Of a stretch of 64,000 nucleotides of DNA, positions 47,887-60,118 are shown piece by piece. The position numbers were made by a program, and so were the translations under genes. This DNA is from PS1 clade bacterium. GTDB lineage: Bacteria > Pseudomonadota > Alphaproteobacteria > RS24. The notes beneath the pieces are model-generated. The model searched no databases, had not been told where the DNA came from, and saw nothing but the letters and a program-made list of their open reading frames with translations. The stretch spans positions 62,001-126,000 of the forward strand of contig QOQK01000001.1 of NCBI GenBank assembly GCA_003331985.1, given 5' to 3'. The first letter of the stretch is position 1, and the number at the start of each line of letters is the position of its first letter.

Positions 47887-49338
47887 ATGAAACGCGCTTC
47901 CTCTTTAGCCACTTTTACAATTTTACTTACATTCCTGTTCATGCCAATTCTCTCTGTTAAGGCCATGGCAGAGGATGCTCAATCAGCGCCCACCGCCAAA
48001 TCTGAGTCAGAAAATCTATATGAACAACTAAAAATATTTGGCGGTGTTCTTGAGAAGGTTCAGCGCGAATATGTGGATGAGCCAGAGAATCGCGAGTTAA
48101 TTGAAGCTGCGATGGTTGGCATGTTGCAATCGCTTGATCCGCACTCCGCCTATATGCCGCCGAAAAACTTTGAGGATATGAAGGTTCAAACCAAAGGTGA
48201 ATTTGGTGGGCTAGGCATTGAAGTCACCATGGAAAGAGGTTTGGTGAAAGTTGTTGCCCCAATTGCTGACACGCCGGCAGAACGGGCAGGTATTCTTACA
48301 AATGACCTCATCGCCCGTCTGGACGGAGAGGATGTTCTTGGCCTCACACTATCAGACGCCGTTGATATTATGCGCGGCAAAATTGGAACCAAGATTACCT
48401 TAACGGTCTTGCGCGAAGGCGAAGAAGATCCACTCGAAATTGATATTATTCGCGATATCATCGAAATTAAGGCTGTACGTTATCGTGCTGAAGGACCAGA
48501 CGGTCAGATTGCTTATATTCGGTTAACAACATTTAACGAAAACACCACCAAAAACCTTCGTAAGGCCATGGCAGAGCTTTCAGCTTCTGCAGGTAAAGGA
48601 AAATTCGCAGGCTATATTCTTGATTTACGAAATAACCCCGGTGGCTTATTGGGTGAAGCGGTAAAAGTTTCCGACAGCTTCCTGAGTCAGGGTGAGATTG
48701 TATCCACGCGCGCGCGCAAAACCGAAGACAATATACGTTTTAATGCGCGCCGGGGAGATATGTCCAAAGGGGCACCGGTTCTGGTTTTAATAAATGGCGG
48801 TTCAGCCTCTGCATCTGAAATTGTTGCTGGAGCTTTGCAGGATCATCATCGTGCCTTGGTTGTCGGCACACAGAGTTTTGGCAAGGGGTCTGTTCAGACT
48901 GTCATTCCACTTCCCAATGATGGGGCGTTAAGACTGACGACAGCGCGCTACTTTACGCCTTCAGGGCGTTCAATTCAGGCTTTAGGTGTGACACCTGATG
49001 TGATTATTGATCAGGAACTCCCCGAGGACATGAAACCCCGCCCCAGACGAAGCGAAGCGAGCTTAAGGGGGCACCTCAGTAGCAGTCCAGGAAATGATAA
49101 AGAAAATCTGGAGACAAAAACAGATAATGCTACAGATAATGCTGATGACGCAGCCGACGATAACGGCAACACTGACTCAGAAGAAAAAAGTGATGATAAT
49201 TCAGACGACAAAACCAAAGAAAAAGGTAAATCTTTCGCATATGTTCCTCGCGAACTTGAAAAAGACATACAACTCCAAAAAGCCATTGAAATTATGCTGG
49301 CTATGGATGCCTCAAGACAACGTCTGCTAGAGAACTGA
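47887..49338 (+). CDS. ctpA: C-terminal processing (S41) peptidase
   Basis: PDZ domain GGLGIEVTMERGLVKVVAPIADTPAERAGI, GGSASASEIVAGALQDHHRALVVGTQSFGKGSVQT. ATG 47887 places the signal peptide; track start 47803 overlaps envC. Confidence 0.93.
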   Translation: MKRASSLATFTILLTFLFMPILSVKAMAEDAQSAPTAKSESENLYEQLKIFGGVLEKVQREYVDEPENRELIEAAMVGMLQSLDPHSAYMPPKNFEDMKVQTKGEFGGLGIEVTMERGLVKVVAPIADTPAERAGILTNDLIARLDGEDVLGLTLSDAVDIMRGKIGTKITLTVLREGEEDPLEIDIIRDIIEIKAVRYRAEGPDGQIAYIRLTTFNENTTKNLRKAMAELSASAGKGKFAGYILDLRNNPGGLLGEAVKVSDSFLSQGEIVSTRARKTEDNIRFNARRGDMSKGAPVLVLINGGSASASEIVAGALQDHHRALVVGTQSFGKGSVQTVIPLPNDGALRLTTARYFTPSGRSIQALGVTPDVIIDQELPEDMKPRPRRSEASLRGHLSSSPGNDKENLETKTDNATDNADDAADDNGNTDSEEKSDDNSDDKTKEKGKSFAYVPRELEKDIQLQKAIEIMLAMDASRQRLLEN

Positions 49339-49341
49339 TAA

Positions 49342-49851
49342 ATGTCACAAGTGGATACCACCCTGCCTTACCGCCCCTGTGTCGGTATCGTACTGATTAA
49401 TCGCGATGGGCTGGTCTGGTCAGGGCATCGCGTAATGGGTGATCTGCCACCAGATGCCCCGCGGTGGCAATTACCACAAGGTGGTATTGATGCAGGTGAA
49501 GTTCCCGAAACTGCCGCCAAACGCGAGCTGGCAGAAGAAACCGGTGTTACCAAAGCTCATGTAATTTATGAAATGCCAGGGTGGCTTACCTATGATTTGC
49601 CTCCAGAACTTATCGGCAAAGCATTAAAAGGCCGCTTTCGCGGTCAGCGACAAAAATGGTTTGCTATGCAATTTGAAGGCTCAGATGAAGATATTAATAT
49701 CTTGGCAACTGAACATCAGGAATTTGACGATTGGACATGGCGACAGCTTGCCGAATGCCCCGACATGGTGGTGGATTTTAAGCGCGATATCTATTTAAGC
49801 ATTGCAGCACAATTTGCCCCTTTTGTTGCATCCGGCAACAGACAGGTTTAA
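49342..49851 (+). CDS. rppH: RNA pyrophosphohydrolase (Nudix)
   Basis: YRPCVGIVLINRDGLVWSGHR, Nudix box GGIDAGEVPETAAKRELAEETGV, FRGQRQKWFAMQF. Confidence 0.95.
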   Translation: MSQVDTTLPYRPCVGIVLINRDGLVWSGHRVMGDLPPDAPRWQLPQGGIDAGEVPETAAKRELAEETGVTKAHVIYEMPGWLTYDLPPELIGKALKGRFRGQRQKWFAMQFEGSDEDINILATEHQEFDDWTWRQLAECPDMVVDFKRDIYLSIAAQFAPFVASGNRQV

Positions 49852-49860
49852 AAAGGCTTC

Positions 49861-50862
49861 ATGCCTCATTCTACTTTACCAATTATAAATATCTCCCTTT
49901 CTAAAGGGGATCAGGATGCGCAGAAGAAAAAAATCGCGTCAGATATCGATAATGCAGCATGTCAATGCGGGTTTTTTTATCTCACTGGCTATCAAATTCC
50001 AGAACAACTTATTGCTGACTGTTTTAAGGCCGCCGAAGCGTTTTTTGACCTTCCCACCACTGAAAAAAATAAAATTACTATTGAAAAGTCTCCCTGTCAC
50101 CGAGGGTGGTATGCTTTAGGCGGTGAAGTTCTCGATCCAGTTCATCAACGGGAAGGGGATATTAAAGAGGGTCTTAAAATCGGTAATGACCTGCCGCTAA
50201 ACCACCCGCTGGTGACAAATGGCATTCCACTTCACGGCCCGAACCAATGGCCTCAGATAAATTTTGAGACAATGCCGACTATGGACTCAGTTTTATGGCA
50301 AAAAACAATGCTGACAACTTATGAATATTTTTGTCAAACCGGCCTCGAAGTGATGCAGTATTTCGCCATGGCGTTAAATCTTAAGACTGATTATTTTGAT
50401 TACTGGCTTACCCGTCCGCAGTCCGAACCAATGGCAACCCTCAGCCCTATTCGCTACCCGGCGCTTGACCAGGCTGAGACTGCATTAAGCGCAGGCGCAC
50501 ATACGGATTTTGGATGTCTAACACTGCTCGCTCAAGATGATAATGAGGGATTGATAATCGCTATGCCGGACGGAACATGGTTAAGTGTCCCTCCAATTGA
50601 AAACACACTTATCGTCAATATTGGGGACATGCTGGCGTTTTGGTCCGGGGGTAAATACCGCTCGACTCTTCACAAAGTGAGCAACCGGAGCGGCCGAACA
50701 CGGCATAGTTTAGCCTTTTTTTACGACCCTGCTTATAATACACCTTTAGTTAATTTAAGGAATGATCTCGCAGAACAAAATGAAAAAGGCGGTGTGGTCC
50801 AAACCGCTTTAGATCATCTGTTAGAAAAAATCGGGGATAGCTTTAGCTACCAACAAAAATAG
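49861..50862 (+). CDS. Isopenicillin N synthase-like 2OG-Fe(II) oxygenase
   Basis: GAHTDFGCLTLLAQD (HxD), STLHKVSN, TRHSLAFFYDP. Confidence 0.9.
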   Translation: MPHSTLPIINISLSKGDQDAQKKKIASDIDNAACQCGFFYLTGYQIPEQLIADCFKAAEAFFDLPTTEKNKITIEKSPCHRGWYALGGEVLDPVHQREGDIKEGLKIGNDLPLNHPLVTNGIPLHGPNQWPQINFETMPTMDSVLWQKTMLTTYEYFCQTGLEVMQYFAMALNLKTDYFDYWLTRPQSEPMATLSPIRYPALDQAETALSAGAHTDFGCLTLLAQDDNEGLIIAMPDGTWLSVPPIENTLIVNIGDMLAFWSGGKYRSTLHKVSNRSGRTRHSLAFFYDPAYNTPLVNLRNDLAEQNEKGGVVQTALDHLLEKIGDSFSYQQK

Positions 50863-50873
50863 GCAGCTCTAAA

Positions 50874-51731
50874 ATGAAAAAATTCACCTTACTTATATCT
50901 TGTATTGACCGACCGGGTATTGTCGCCACTGTAAGCTCCTTTCTTTATGAAACCGGTCTGAATATTCTTGAAAGCAATCAATTTGGGGATCTCAAAACCG
51001 GACGCTTCTTCATGCGCGTCGCTTTTACGACAGCAGACCCCGCAGACGACGTTAAAAAGAAGGAACTACAGGATAAATTTAAAGACATTTCTGAAAAATT
51101 TGAGATGGACTGGCAGTTATTTGATATGAACCTCAACACGCCAGCAATAATAATGGTCTCAAAATTCGATCATTGTCTTGTTGATTTGCTATATCGCTGC
51201 CGCATCGGCACATTAAACATGGATATTGCTGCTGTTATATCCAATCACGATACTGCCCGTGAACTTGTTGACCGCGAGGGCATTCCCTTCCACCATATTC
51301 CTGTTACCGCCGACACCAAACAGGATGCTGAGACGCAAATCAGAAAAATCATTTCCGAGACTAGTGCTGAATTAGTAATTCTTGCCAGATATATGCAAAT
51401 TCTTTCATCGGATATGACAAATAGCTATCCCGGAAAGATAATTAATATCCATCATTCATTCCTGCCGAGCTTTAAAGGAGCTGAGCCATATAGTCAGGCC
51501 TATCATCGCGGCGTCAAAATGATTGGCGCAACCGCACATTATGTAACCCCAAATCTTGATGAAGGGCCAATTATCGCGCAACAGGTTGTTCCGGTCAGGC
51601 ATGATATGTCTGTTGAAGATATGATTGGTGCAGGTCAAGAGATTGAGCAAAGCGTTATGGCAAAGGCCATACGCGCTCACACCGAACATCGTATTCTATT
51701 GAATGAAGGTAAAACCGTCGTTTTTGATTAG
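50874..51731 (+). CDS. purU: Formyltetrahydrofolate deformylase
   Basis: N-terminal ACT domain; INIHHSFLPSFKGAEPYSQAYHRGVKMIGATAHYVTPNLDEGPIIAQ. Confidence 0.94.
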   Translation: MKKFTLLISCIDRPGIVATVSSFLYETGLNILESNQFGDLKTGRFFMRVAFTTADPADDVKKKELQDKFKDISEKFEMDWQLFDMNLNTPAIIMVSKFDHCLVDLLYRCRIGTLNMDIAAVISNHDTARELVDREGIPFHHIPVTADTKQDAETQIRKIISETSAELVILARYMQILSSDMTNSYPGKIINIHHSFLPSFKGAEPYSQAYHRGVKMIGATAHYVTPNLDEGPIIAQQVVPVRHDMSVEDMIGAGQEIEQSVMAKAIRAHTEHRILLNEGKTVVFD

Positions 51732-51757
51732 AATGAAGTTCGCAAAGAACCTTAGAT

Positions 51758-52144
51758 TTATTGGATTTCTTCTAGAACTCTCAAGATGCTCTCGGCTTCA
51801 GCTTTTTTCTGTTCATCAGTTTCAGCCTCAACACGGCTCCTCGCCTCAGTAACCGCATCTTGCAGGGCATCTTTATCATCGCCATCCACAGCAAGAGCTT
51901 GCTCGGCTAAAATGGTTAAACCGTCCGGGGTCACATCAGCGAAACCACCTTGAACAAAATAACGCGTGGTCGTTCCGCCGTCTTCGACAAGTACAATGCC
52001 AGGACGCAACACCGACATCATCGGGCTGTGATTGGCAAGCACTCCAAAATCACCTTCACTTCCCGGAACGGTGACAACGTCAACCTCTGCGGAAAATAAA
52101 TGCTTCTCTGGAGACACCATATCGAATGTAAGACGTTCGCTCAT
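51758..52144 (-). CDS. atpC: ATP synthase epsilon subunit
   Basis: LTFDMVSPEKHLFSAEVDVVTVPGSEGDFGVLANHSPMMSVLRPG. Confidence 0.95.
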   Translation of the reverse strand: MSERLTFDMVSPEKHLFSAEVDVVTVPGSEGDFGVLANHSPMMSVLRPGIVLVEDGGTTTRYFVQGGFADVTPDGLTILAEQALAVDGDDKDALQDAVTEARSRVEAETDEQKKAEAESILRVLEEIQ

Positions 52145-52149
52145 AATGC

Positions 52150-53604
<1,455 letters not shown>

Positions 53605-53628
53605 TTAAGTTGGTTCAGTTAGGAGCAA

Positions 53629-54507
53629 CTATAGGGCTTCTGCTCCAGATATAATTTCAATCAATTCCTTGGTGATTTGTGCCTGTCTTGACCTGTTATA
53701 GGTAATCGTCAGGCTGTCAATCATTTCGCCAGCATTACGTGTAGCGTTATCCATGGCGCTCATCCGCGCACCTTGTTCACTCGCAGCATTTTCAAGCAGT
53801 GCCCGCAAAATCTGGATAGAAATATTGCGCGGTAGAAGTGCATCCAGAATTTCAGTCTCTTCAGGCTCGTAATCATAAGCCGCTCCGCCCAAATCAAGCG
53901 TGGAGTCTTCATCGAGATGAGCAGGGATAATCTGCAATTCTTTAGGGTTTTGCGTGATAACATTCACAAATTCAGAATAGTAAAGCGAACATACGTCAAA
54001 AGCTTCAGTTTCAAAAAGCTCCAAAATTTGCGTTGCGACTTCTTGAGCCTGTTCAAAACCAACAGATTTAAGTCCTTGATAAGTAACTGTTTCGAGCATG
54101 TCGTCTTCAAAATCACGCTTAAGCAAATCACCGCCCTTACGACCGACACACAAAATCTTAACAGTTTTTCCTTCAGCTTTAAGGGCTAAGGCGCGCTCTT
54201 TCGCCAATTTTGAAATTGAAGCGTTAAACCCGCCGCATAAACCACGTTCAGCCGTAGCGACAATCAATAAATGCGTGTCTTCTTTACCTGTACCCGAGAG
54301 AAGCGCAGGTGCTCCATCCTGACTGGCAACACCGGCAGCAAGATTGGCAAGCACGAGGCTCATACGCTCGGCGTAAGGACGAGCTGCCTCAGCAGCCTCT
54401 TGGGCACGGCGAAGCTTGGAAGCCGCAACCATTTGCATGGCACGGGTGATTTTTTGCGTTGCCTTAACGCTTGAAATCCTATTCCGAAGTTCTTTTAAAG
54501 ACGCCAT
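53629..54507 (-). CDS. atpG: ATP synthase gamma subunit
   Basis: [35 protein letters not shown]. Confidence 0.97.
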   Translation of the reverse strand: MASLKELRNRISSVKATQKITRAMQMVAASKLRRAQEAAEAARPYAERMSLVLANLAAGVASQDGAPALLSGTGKEDTHLLIVATAERGLCGGFNASISKLAKERALALKAEGKTVKILCVGRKGGDLLKRDFEDDMLETVTYQGLKSVGFEQAQEVATQILELFETEAFDVCSLYYSEFVNVITQNPKELQIIPAHLDEDSTLDLGGAAYDYEPEETEILDALLPRNISIQILRALLENAASEQGARMSAMDNATRNAGEMIDSLTITYNRSRQAQITKELIEIISGAEAL

Positions 54508-54536
54508 CTGCTCTTCTTTTTCCTAAAATTGTTCAA

Positions 54537-56069
54537 TCAGGCAGCAAACTTAGCCGCGAAACCTTCAATGACAGATTTAAGCTTAGCCTCTGTATCATTA
54601 GAGAGAGCTTTTTCAGTCCGAATGGTTGAGAGCATGTCGCTTTCTTTTGTATGAACATGCGAAAGCAATTCTTGCTCAAAACGTCCGACGGAGGCGACAG
54701 GCAAATCATCCAGATAGCCATTCACACCCGCATAAATCACGACAACTTGTTCTTCAGCTTGAAGTGGCGAGAACTGACCTTGTTTAAGCAATTCTGTCAG
54801 TTTTGCACCACGATTAAGCAAGCGTTGTGTCGCCGCATCAAGATCGGAGCCGAACTGAGCAAAAGCTGCCATTTCACGATATTGCGCCAACTCACCCTTA
54901 ATCTTACCCGCGACCTGTTTCATAGCTTTAATCTGCGCCGCAGACCCCACACGCGAAACAGAAAGACCAACATTCACCGCAGGGCGAATACCTTGATAAA
55001 ACAGATCTGTTTCAAGGAAAATCTGACCATCTGTAATTGAAATAACATTGGTTGGGATATATGCGGAAACGTCATTAGCCTGGGTTTCAATAATCGGCAA
55101 CGCCGTCATGGAACCTGAGCCAAATTCATCATTCATTTTCGCGGCACGCTCGAGAAGACGGGAGTGCAGGAAGAAAACATCACCTGGATAGGCCTCACGC
55201 CCTGGTGGACGACGAAGCAACAGGGACATTTGTCTGTAGGCAACAGCCTGTTTTGACAAATCATCATAGGTAATCATGGCGTGCATGCCATTATCCCTGA
55301 AATATTCAGCCATGGTGCAACCCGCAAACGGTGCAAGATATTGTAGCGGTGCAGCTTCTGAGGCCGTCGCAGCAACAACAATTGAATATTTTAGGGCATC
55401 ATTTTCTTCGAGCGTCTTCACAATTTGGGCAACTGTCGAACGCTTTTGACCAATAGCGACATAAACGCAGTAAAGCTTAGCACTTTCATCATCGCCTTCA
55501 TTAACAGCGCGCTGATTCAAAATCGCATCAATAGCAATGGCCGTCTTACCTGTTTGGCGATCACCAATAATCAATTCGCGTTGACCGCGACCGATTGGAA
55601 TAAGTGCATCAACAGCTTTAAGACCTGTCTGCATTGGCTCATGGACAGATTTACGCGGGATAATACCCGGCGCCTTAACATCCACTTTGCGGTTTTCAGG
55701 GGCGTTAATTGGTCCTTTACCATCAAGCGGATTGCCCAGCGGATCAACCACACGACCAAGAAGCTCTTTACCAACTGGCACGGACACAATATCGCCCGTC
55801 CGTTTCACGGTATCACCCTCGCGAATATCGCGGTCAGAACCAAAAATCACGACACCGACATTATCTTCTTCAAGGTTAAGTGCCATGCCACGAATTCCAC
55901 CGGGGAATTCTACCATCTCACCAGCCTGAACATTATCCAGACCATAAATTCTTGCAATACCATCACCGACAGATAGAACCTGTCCGATTTCAGAAACCTC
56001 AGACTTACTGTCGAAGTCCTTAATTTGCTGTTTTAGGATGGAAGTTATTTCGGATGCTTTAATGTCCAT
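54537..56069 (-). CDS. atpA: ATP synthase alpha subunit
   Basis: [18 protein letters not shown]; canonical order. Confidence 0.98.
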   Translation of the reverse strand: MDIKASEITSILKQQIKDFDSKSEVSEIGQVLSVGDGIARIYGLDNVQAGEMVEFPGGIRGMALNLEEDNVGVVIFGSDRDIREGDTVKRTGDIVSVPVGKELLGRVVDPLGNPLDGKGPINAPENRKVDVKAPGIIPRKSVHEPMQTGLKAVDALIPIGRGQRELIIGDRQTGKTAIAIDAILNQRAVNEGDDESAKLYCVYVAIGQKRSTVAQIVKTLEENDALKYSIVVAATASEAAPLQYLAPFAGCTMAEYFRDNGMHAMITYDDLSKQAVAYRQMSLLLRRPPGREAYPGDVFFLHSRLLERAAKMNDEFGSGSMTALPIIETQANDVSAYIPTNVISITDGQIFLETDLFYQGIRPAVNVGLSVSRVGSAAQIKAMKQVAGKIKGELAQYREMAAFAQFGSDLDAATQRLLNRGAKLTELLKQGQFSPLQAEEQVVVIYAGVNGYLDDLPVASVGRFEQELLSHVHTKESDMLSTIRTEKALSNDTEAKLKSVIEGFAAKFAA

Positions 56070-56674
56070 TACCCCGCCTCATTCATGGCTTGTTTCAATG
56101 TAAAAAGTTTAGTTCGTAGAGAGTCATCAATCATTCGACTACCGACACGCACAATCATACCTGCAAGTAATGTCTGATCGACTTCAGAAATGACACTAAT
56201 GTCCTGCCCGAATTTATTTTTAAGCTGCTGTTTTAATTCATTTTCATGCTGCTCTGAAAGCTTGCTCGCAGTCGTCACATGAGCAGTCATTTCACCACGC
56301 GCTCTAGCTTCCAATGCTTTGAAAGCTCTGCAAATATCTTGTAACAGAAAAGCCCGTCGATTTTTTACAACCAGCACAGAGAAATTTGCCACAGTCTGAC
56401 CAATAGATGCTTTCGAAAAAATTTCGACCAGCGCATTTTCTTTATCTTCAACAGAAATTACGGGGCTTACGAGCATGTCACCGAAGCTTTCATCAACTCC
56501 AAAAAGTCCGGAGAGAACATCCATTGAATTGTTGATATCCGTCTGGTCAGCGTCGGGAGCTTCCTGCATAAGTTCAAAAAGCGCGGAGGCGTAGCGACCG
56601 GAAAGACCCGAGACGGAACCTACAAAATCTGGTTTGGATGACTCAACACTGGATGAACTCATATCAGAAACCAT
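56069..56674 (-). CDS. atpH: ATP synthase delta subunit
   Basis: [68 protein letters not shown]. Start uncertain (56737, 56674 or 56662). Confidence 0.92.
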   Translation of the reverse strand: MVSDMSSSSVESSKPDFVGSVSGLSGRYASALFELMQEAPDADQTDINNSMDVLSGLFGVDESFGDMLVSPVISVEDKENALVEIFSKASIGQTVANFSVLVVKNRRAFLLQDICRAFKALEARARGEMTAHVTTASKLSEQHENELKQQLKNKFGQDISVISEVDQTLLAGMIVRVGSRMIDDSLRTKLFTLKQAMNEAG

Positions 56675-56871
56675 ATCAGAACCAATGATGTACCTTTGTG
56701 CGCTGACTGCCGTTTTTGCTAAAAAATAGATGAGCAATTATGAGCAGGAATGACATTAATATTTCGAGTGAGGTAGCACAGCATGAGCCTGCTTGCAATA
56801 GACGATAAAGGCGTTTTGACACAGCTTTTGGGGATTAATTTATGTTGACTGTCAGTAGTTTAGAATAGGGT

Positions 56872-59067
56872 TTATAAAAAATTATACGGGTCAATATCTA
56901 TCGCCACTCGAATCTGACTTGGTGTTTTTGTCTTAGCCAACCAAGAGGCAATAAATTGCTGTATTTTCGCCTGTTTTCCAGCTTTTATGAGGAATCTGAG
57001 CCGATATCGGTTACGGATACGTGCAATGGGTGCGGGTGCAGGGCCGAGAACACGCACATCATCCGAAGCAGGTATCAACGCCGCCAAATCTCTTGAAAAA
57101 TTATTCAATGCGGCGATATCCGGACCGGACAGCACAAGTCCTGCCAAACGCCCAAAAGGGGGCATCTCGGACTGTGCGCGCATTTCGGCCTCGCGCTCAA
57201 GAAATATATCCCGTTCCCCGGCAATTAAAGCCTTTAAAACCGGATGGTCGGGCATATAGCTTTGCAACATCGCAGTGCCTTTTGATGCCTCTCGTCCTGC
57301 TCTGCCGGACACCTGTAGCAATGTCTGATATGTTCGCTCCGCCGCTCGCAAATCCCCATTACCAAGCCCTAAATCTGCATCAACAACCCCTGCAAAACCC
57401 AATTCAGGAAAGTGATGACCTTTGGCGATAATCTGAGTGCCAATAATAATATCTATCGCGCCACTTTGAATAAGGCTCAGCTGACTTTGAAGTTCTCCGG
57501 TCTGTCCAATCATATCGGAAGACAAAACAGCGGCCTTTTTATCAGGAAACACATGTCCAACCTCTTCCAGTACACGCTCCACGCCTGGACCACAGGCCGT
57601 CAAACAGTCAACTTCTCCACATTCTTCGCATTTATCGGGCACATTGCGTACACTCCCGCATTGATGGCAGGCCATGATGTTTTTGCTCCGATGTTCAACC
57701 AGCCATGCATCACAATCCGAACAAGCATAACGATGCCCACAATTTCGGCATAAGGTAAGCGGGGCATATCCCCTGCGGTTGAGAAAGAGCAAGGTCTGTT
57801 TTCCGCGGTCAAGCGCGTCTTGCATGGACGACACCATTGCCGGAGACAACCATTGCCCACGCGCTGGTGGGTCTATCCGCATATCAATCATAGATAAATC
57901 CGGCATACCTGCTGAACCATGGCGGCTTGGGAGTTTGACAAGATGATACCTTCCATCCCGCGCATTGACATAGCTTTCCAATGACGGCGTTGCAGATGAA
58001 AGAATAACTGTCGCATCAGCCAAACGCCCACGCACCACCGCCATATCCCTGGCATTATAAATTACCCCTTCTTCCTGCTTGAATCCGGGGTCGTGCTCCT
58101 CATCCACGACAATCACACCCAGATCTTGCCACGGCAAAAACAACCCTGAACGCGCGGCAACCATTACCTTGACCTTACCCTCCGCAACGGTCCGCCATGT
58201 CCGCCGACGTTCCGACGCCGTCAGTCCCGAATGCCATAAAGCAGGAGGACAACCAAAACGGTCTTCAAACCTTGCTAATAGTTGCTCTGTGAGGGCAATC
58301 TCCGGCAAAAGAACAAGGGCAGACTTTCCATTGGTTAGCGCCGCCGCGATAACTTCAAAAAAGACTTCCGTTTTGCCGGATCCCGTTACGCCATCGAGCA
58401 AATGGCATTGAAAGCCTCTTGTCTCGATATTATCCGTCAACATATTCACGGCTTCGTGTTGCTCATTTGAAAATTGCACACGGCTATAGGTTGGGTCAGG
58501 CACATCAAATAACGTTCCGGCCGGGAGTTCAGACTTTATCAGGGCGCCTTCTTTTTCCAAGGATGTCAGCGTAGAAATCGATACCGATGCAGCCTCGGTC
58601 AAATCTCCGGTTCGCATCGTCTTGCCGGGTAAGAGCGCAGCAAAGACCCTTTCTCGGGCATCAGTCATCCGCGACGGGCGTTTATCGGAAACCTGCCAGC
58701 CGGTCACAGGCTTTTCAGGAGAAAGGGCGTCCGGCACACTTAACACCAATTTGAGAACCGCCCCTTGTGGGCTCATCACATAAGACGATACCCAATCCAC
58801 AAATTTTCGATTTTCCTCAGATAGTGGCGGGATATCATAAAACTGCTCAACGGATTTAAGCTTGTCTTTAGGCGGGTCATTTTCTTGCCAGGGGCGCAGT
58901 TTTTCCCATATCACCCCGTAAAGTTTTTTTCTGCCGAAAGGAACAAGCACAAATTGTCCAGGCACAAGTTCGGCATCTTGCGGCACAGCATAATGAAATA
59001 CTTTGGGCACAATCGCAGCCAGGCAAACGGCAACAATTAGCATGTCGTCATTTTCTGTACTCTGCAT
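56872..59067 (-). CDS. priA: Primosomal protein N' (replication restart helicase)
   Basis: LLDGVTGSGKTEVFFE, VVDEEHDPGFKQEEG, Cys-rich zinc motifs CRNCGHRYACSDCDAW / CHQCGSVRNVPDKCEECG. Track start 59241 would overlap xerC. Confidence 0.96.
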   Translation of the reverse strand: MQSTENDDMLIVAVCLAAIVPKVFHYAVPQDAELVPGQFVLVPFGRKKLYGVIWEKLRPWQENDPPKDKLKSVEQFYDIPPLSEENRKFVDWVSSYVMSPQGAVLKLVLSVPDALSPEKPVTGWQVSDKRPSRMTDARERVFAALLPGKTMRTGDLTEAASVSISTLTSLEKEGALIKSELPAGTLFDVPDPTYSRVQFSNEQHEAVNMLTDNIETRGFQCHLLDGVTGSGKTEVFFEVIAAALTNGKSALVLLPEIALTEQLLARFEDRFGCPPALWHSGLTASERRRTWRTVAEGKVKVMVAARSGLFLPWQDLGVIVVDEEHDPGFKQEEGVIYNARDMAVVRGRLADATVILSSATPSLESYVNARDGRYHLVKLPSRHGSAGMPDLSMIDMRIDPPARGQWLSPAMVSSMQDALDRGKQTLLFLNRRGYAPLTLCRNCGHRYACSDCDAWLVEHRSKNIMACHQCGSVRNVPDKCEECGEVDCLTACGPGVERVLEEVGHVFPDKKAAVLSSDMIGQTGELQSQLSLIQSGAIDIIIGTQIIAKGHHFPELGFAGVVDADLGLGNGDLRAAERTYQTLLQVSGRAGREASKGTAMLQSYMPDHPVLKALIAGERDIFLEREAEMRAQSEMPPFGRLAGLVLSGPDIAALNNFSRDLAALIPASDDVRVLGPAPAPIARIRNRYRLRFLIKAGKQAKIQQFIASWLAKTKTPSQIRVAIDIDPYNFL

Positions 59068-59185
59068 AATGTTGCGTGTCCCATTCTTAGTTTTTATGGC
59101 ATAATTTGATTCATCATAAGTGAAGCTTTGATTTTGACCAAATGCTACTAGGAAAACATTTAACCTCATTTTGCGGTGTCTTTTT

Positions 59186-60115
59186 ATGACAGCCAATGCC
59201 GAACTACAAACTTTGATTAATGCTTGGCTGAAACAACTCAAGCAACGAAATCTTAGTTCACATACGCTTGAAGCCTATCAGCGTGATGTCAGCCAATTCA
59301 TTGATTTTCTCGCAGGGCATTATGAGCAGGAGGTCACTCCGGCTTCTTTCAATGCGTTAAAAGCTATGGATGTAAGAAGTTTTTTGGCAAAACGGCGTGA
59401 GCAGGAAACCACACAAAGCCGTTCACTTGCCAGAAGCCTATCAGGTCTTCGCTCTTTCACTTTATATCTCTCTGAAAAAGATTATCCTGTAAGTTCCGCT
59501 TTCAAGATTGTGAAATCACCCAGAATTCCCAAATCCCTGCCAAAACCTATGTCTCAAAATGATGCTCTACAAATGATAGCGCTGGCAGGAGACATATCTT
59601 CACGCCAATGGGAGAATTTACGAAATCAAGCCTTACTTATGCTGATTTATGGATGCGGGTTGCGGATTTCAGAAGCACTGAACCTGTCTTATGGGGAGCG
59701 TCCAAAACCCGGTAATGTTTCTGTCCGGATAACAGGTAAGGGTAAAAAACAGCGAGATACACCTATTTTGCCGCTCATAGAGAATGCCATACAACAATAT
59801 ATTAAAGCCGCACCATTTGACTTTAAAGATGACGATCCTCTTTTCAGAGGACTTAAAGGCGGGCGCTTCTCAGCCCGACAAGTTCAAATGATTGTCGCAA
59901 AATGTCGCCGTTTAATGGGTCTACCGGATGAGGTAACACCGCATGCCTTTAGACATAGTTTCGCAACACATTTATTGGCCGCAGGTGGTGATTTGAGAAC
60001 CATTCAAGAATTGCTCGGTCACAGCAGTCTCAGTTCAACACAGATTTATACTGAAATCGAAGACACCGAATTGGGACGTATTTATAAAAACGCCCATCCG
60101 AGATCAAAACTTTAA
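59186..60115 (+). CDS. xerC: Tyrosine recombinase XerC-like
   Basis: YGCGLRISEALNL, HAFRHSFATHLLAAGGDLRTIQELLGHSSLSSTQIYTE catalytic residues; divergent from priA. Confidence 0.88.
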   Translation: MTANAELQTLINAWLKQLKQRNLSSHTLEAYQRDVSQFIDFLAGHYEQEVTPASFNALKAMDVRSFLAKRREQETTQSRSLARSLSGLRSFTLYLSEKDYPVSSAFKIVKSPRIPKSLPKPMSQNDALQMIALAGDISSRQWENLRNQALLMLIYGCGLRISEALNLSYGERPKPGNVSVRITGKGKKQRDTPILPLIENAIQQYIKAAPFDFKDDDPLFRGLKGGRFSARQVQMIVAKCRRLMGLPDEVTPHAFRHSFATHLLAAGGDLRTIQELLGHSSLSSTQIYTEIEDTELGRIYKNAHPRSKL

Positions 60116-60118
60116 AAC

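Noticed and set aside
51736-51755. Possible terminator between convergent purU and atpC (gttcgcaaagaac)
   Set aside because: Stem is only about 4 bp and lacks a clear T-tract.
55425-55976. 183-aa ORF antisense to atpA
   Set aside because: atpA is certain on the other strand; no independent coding evidence.
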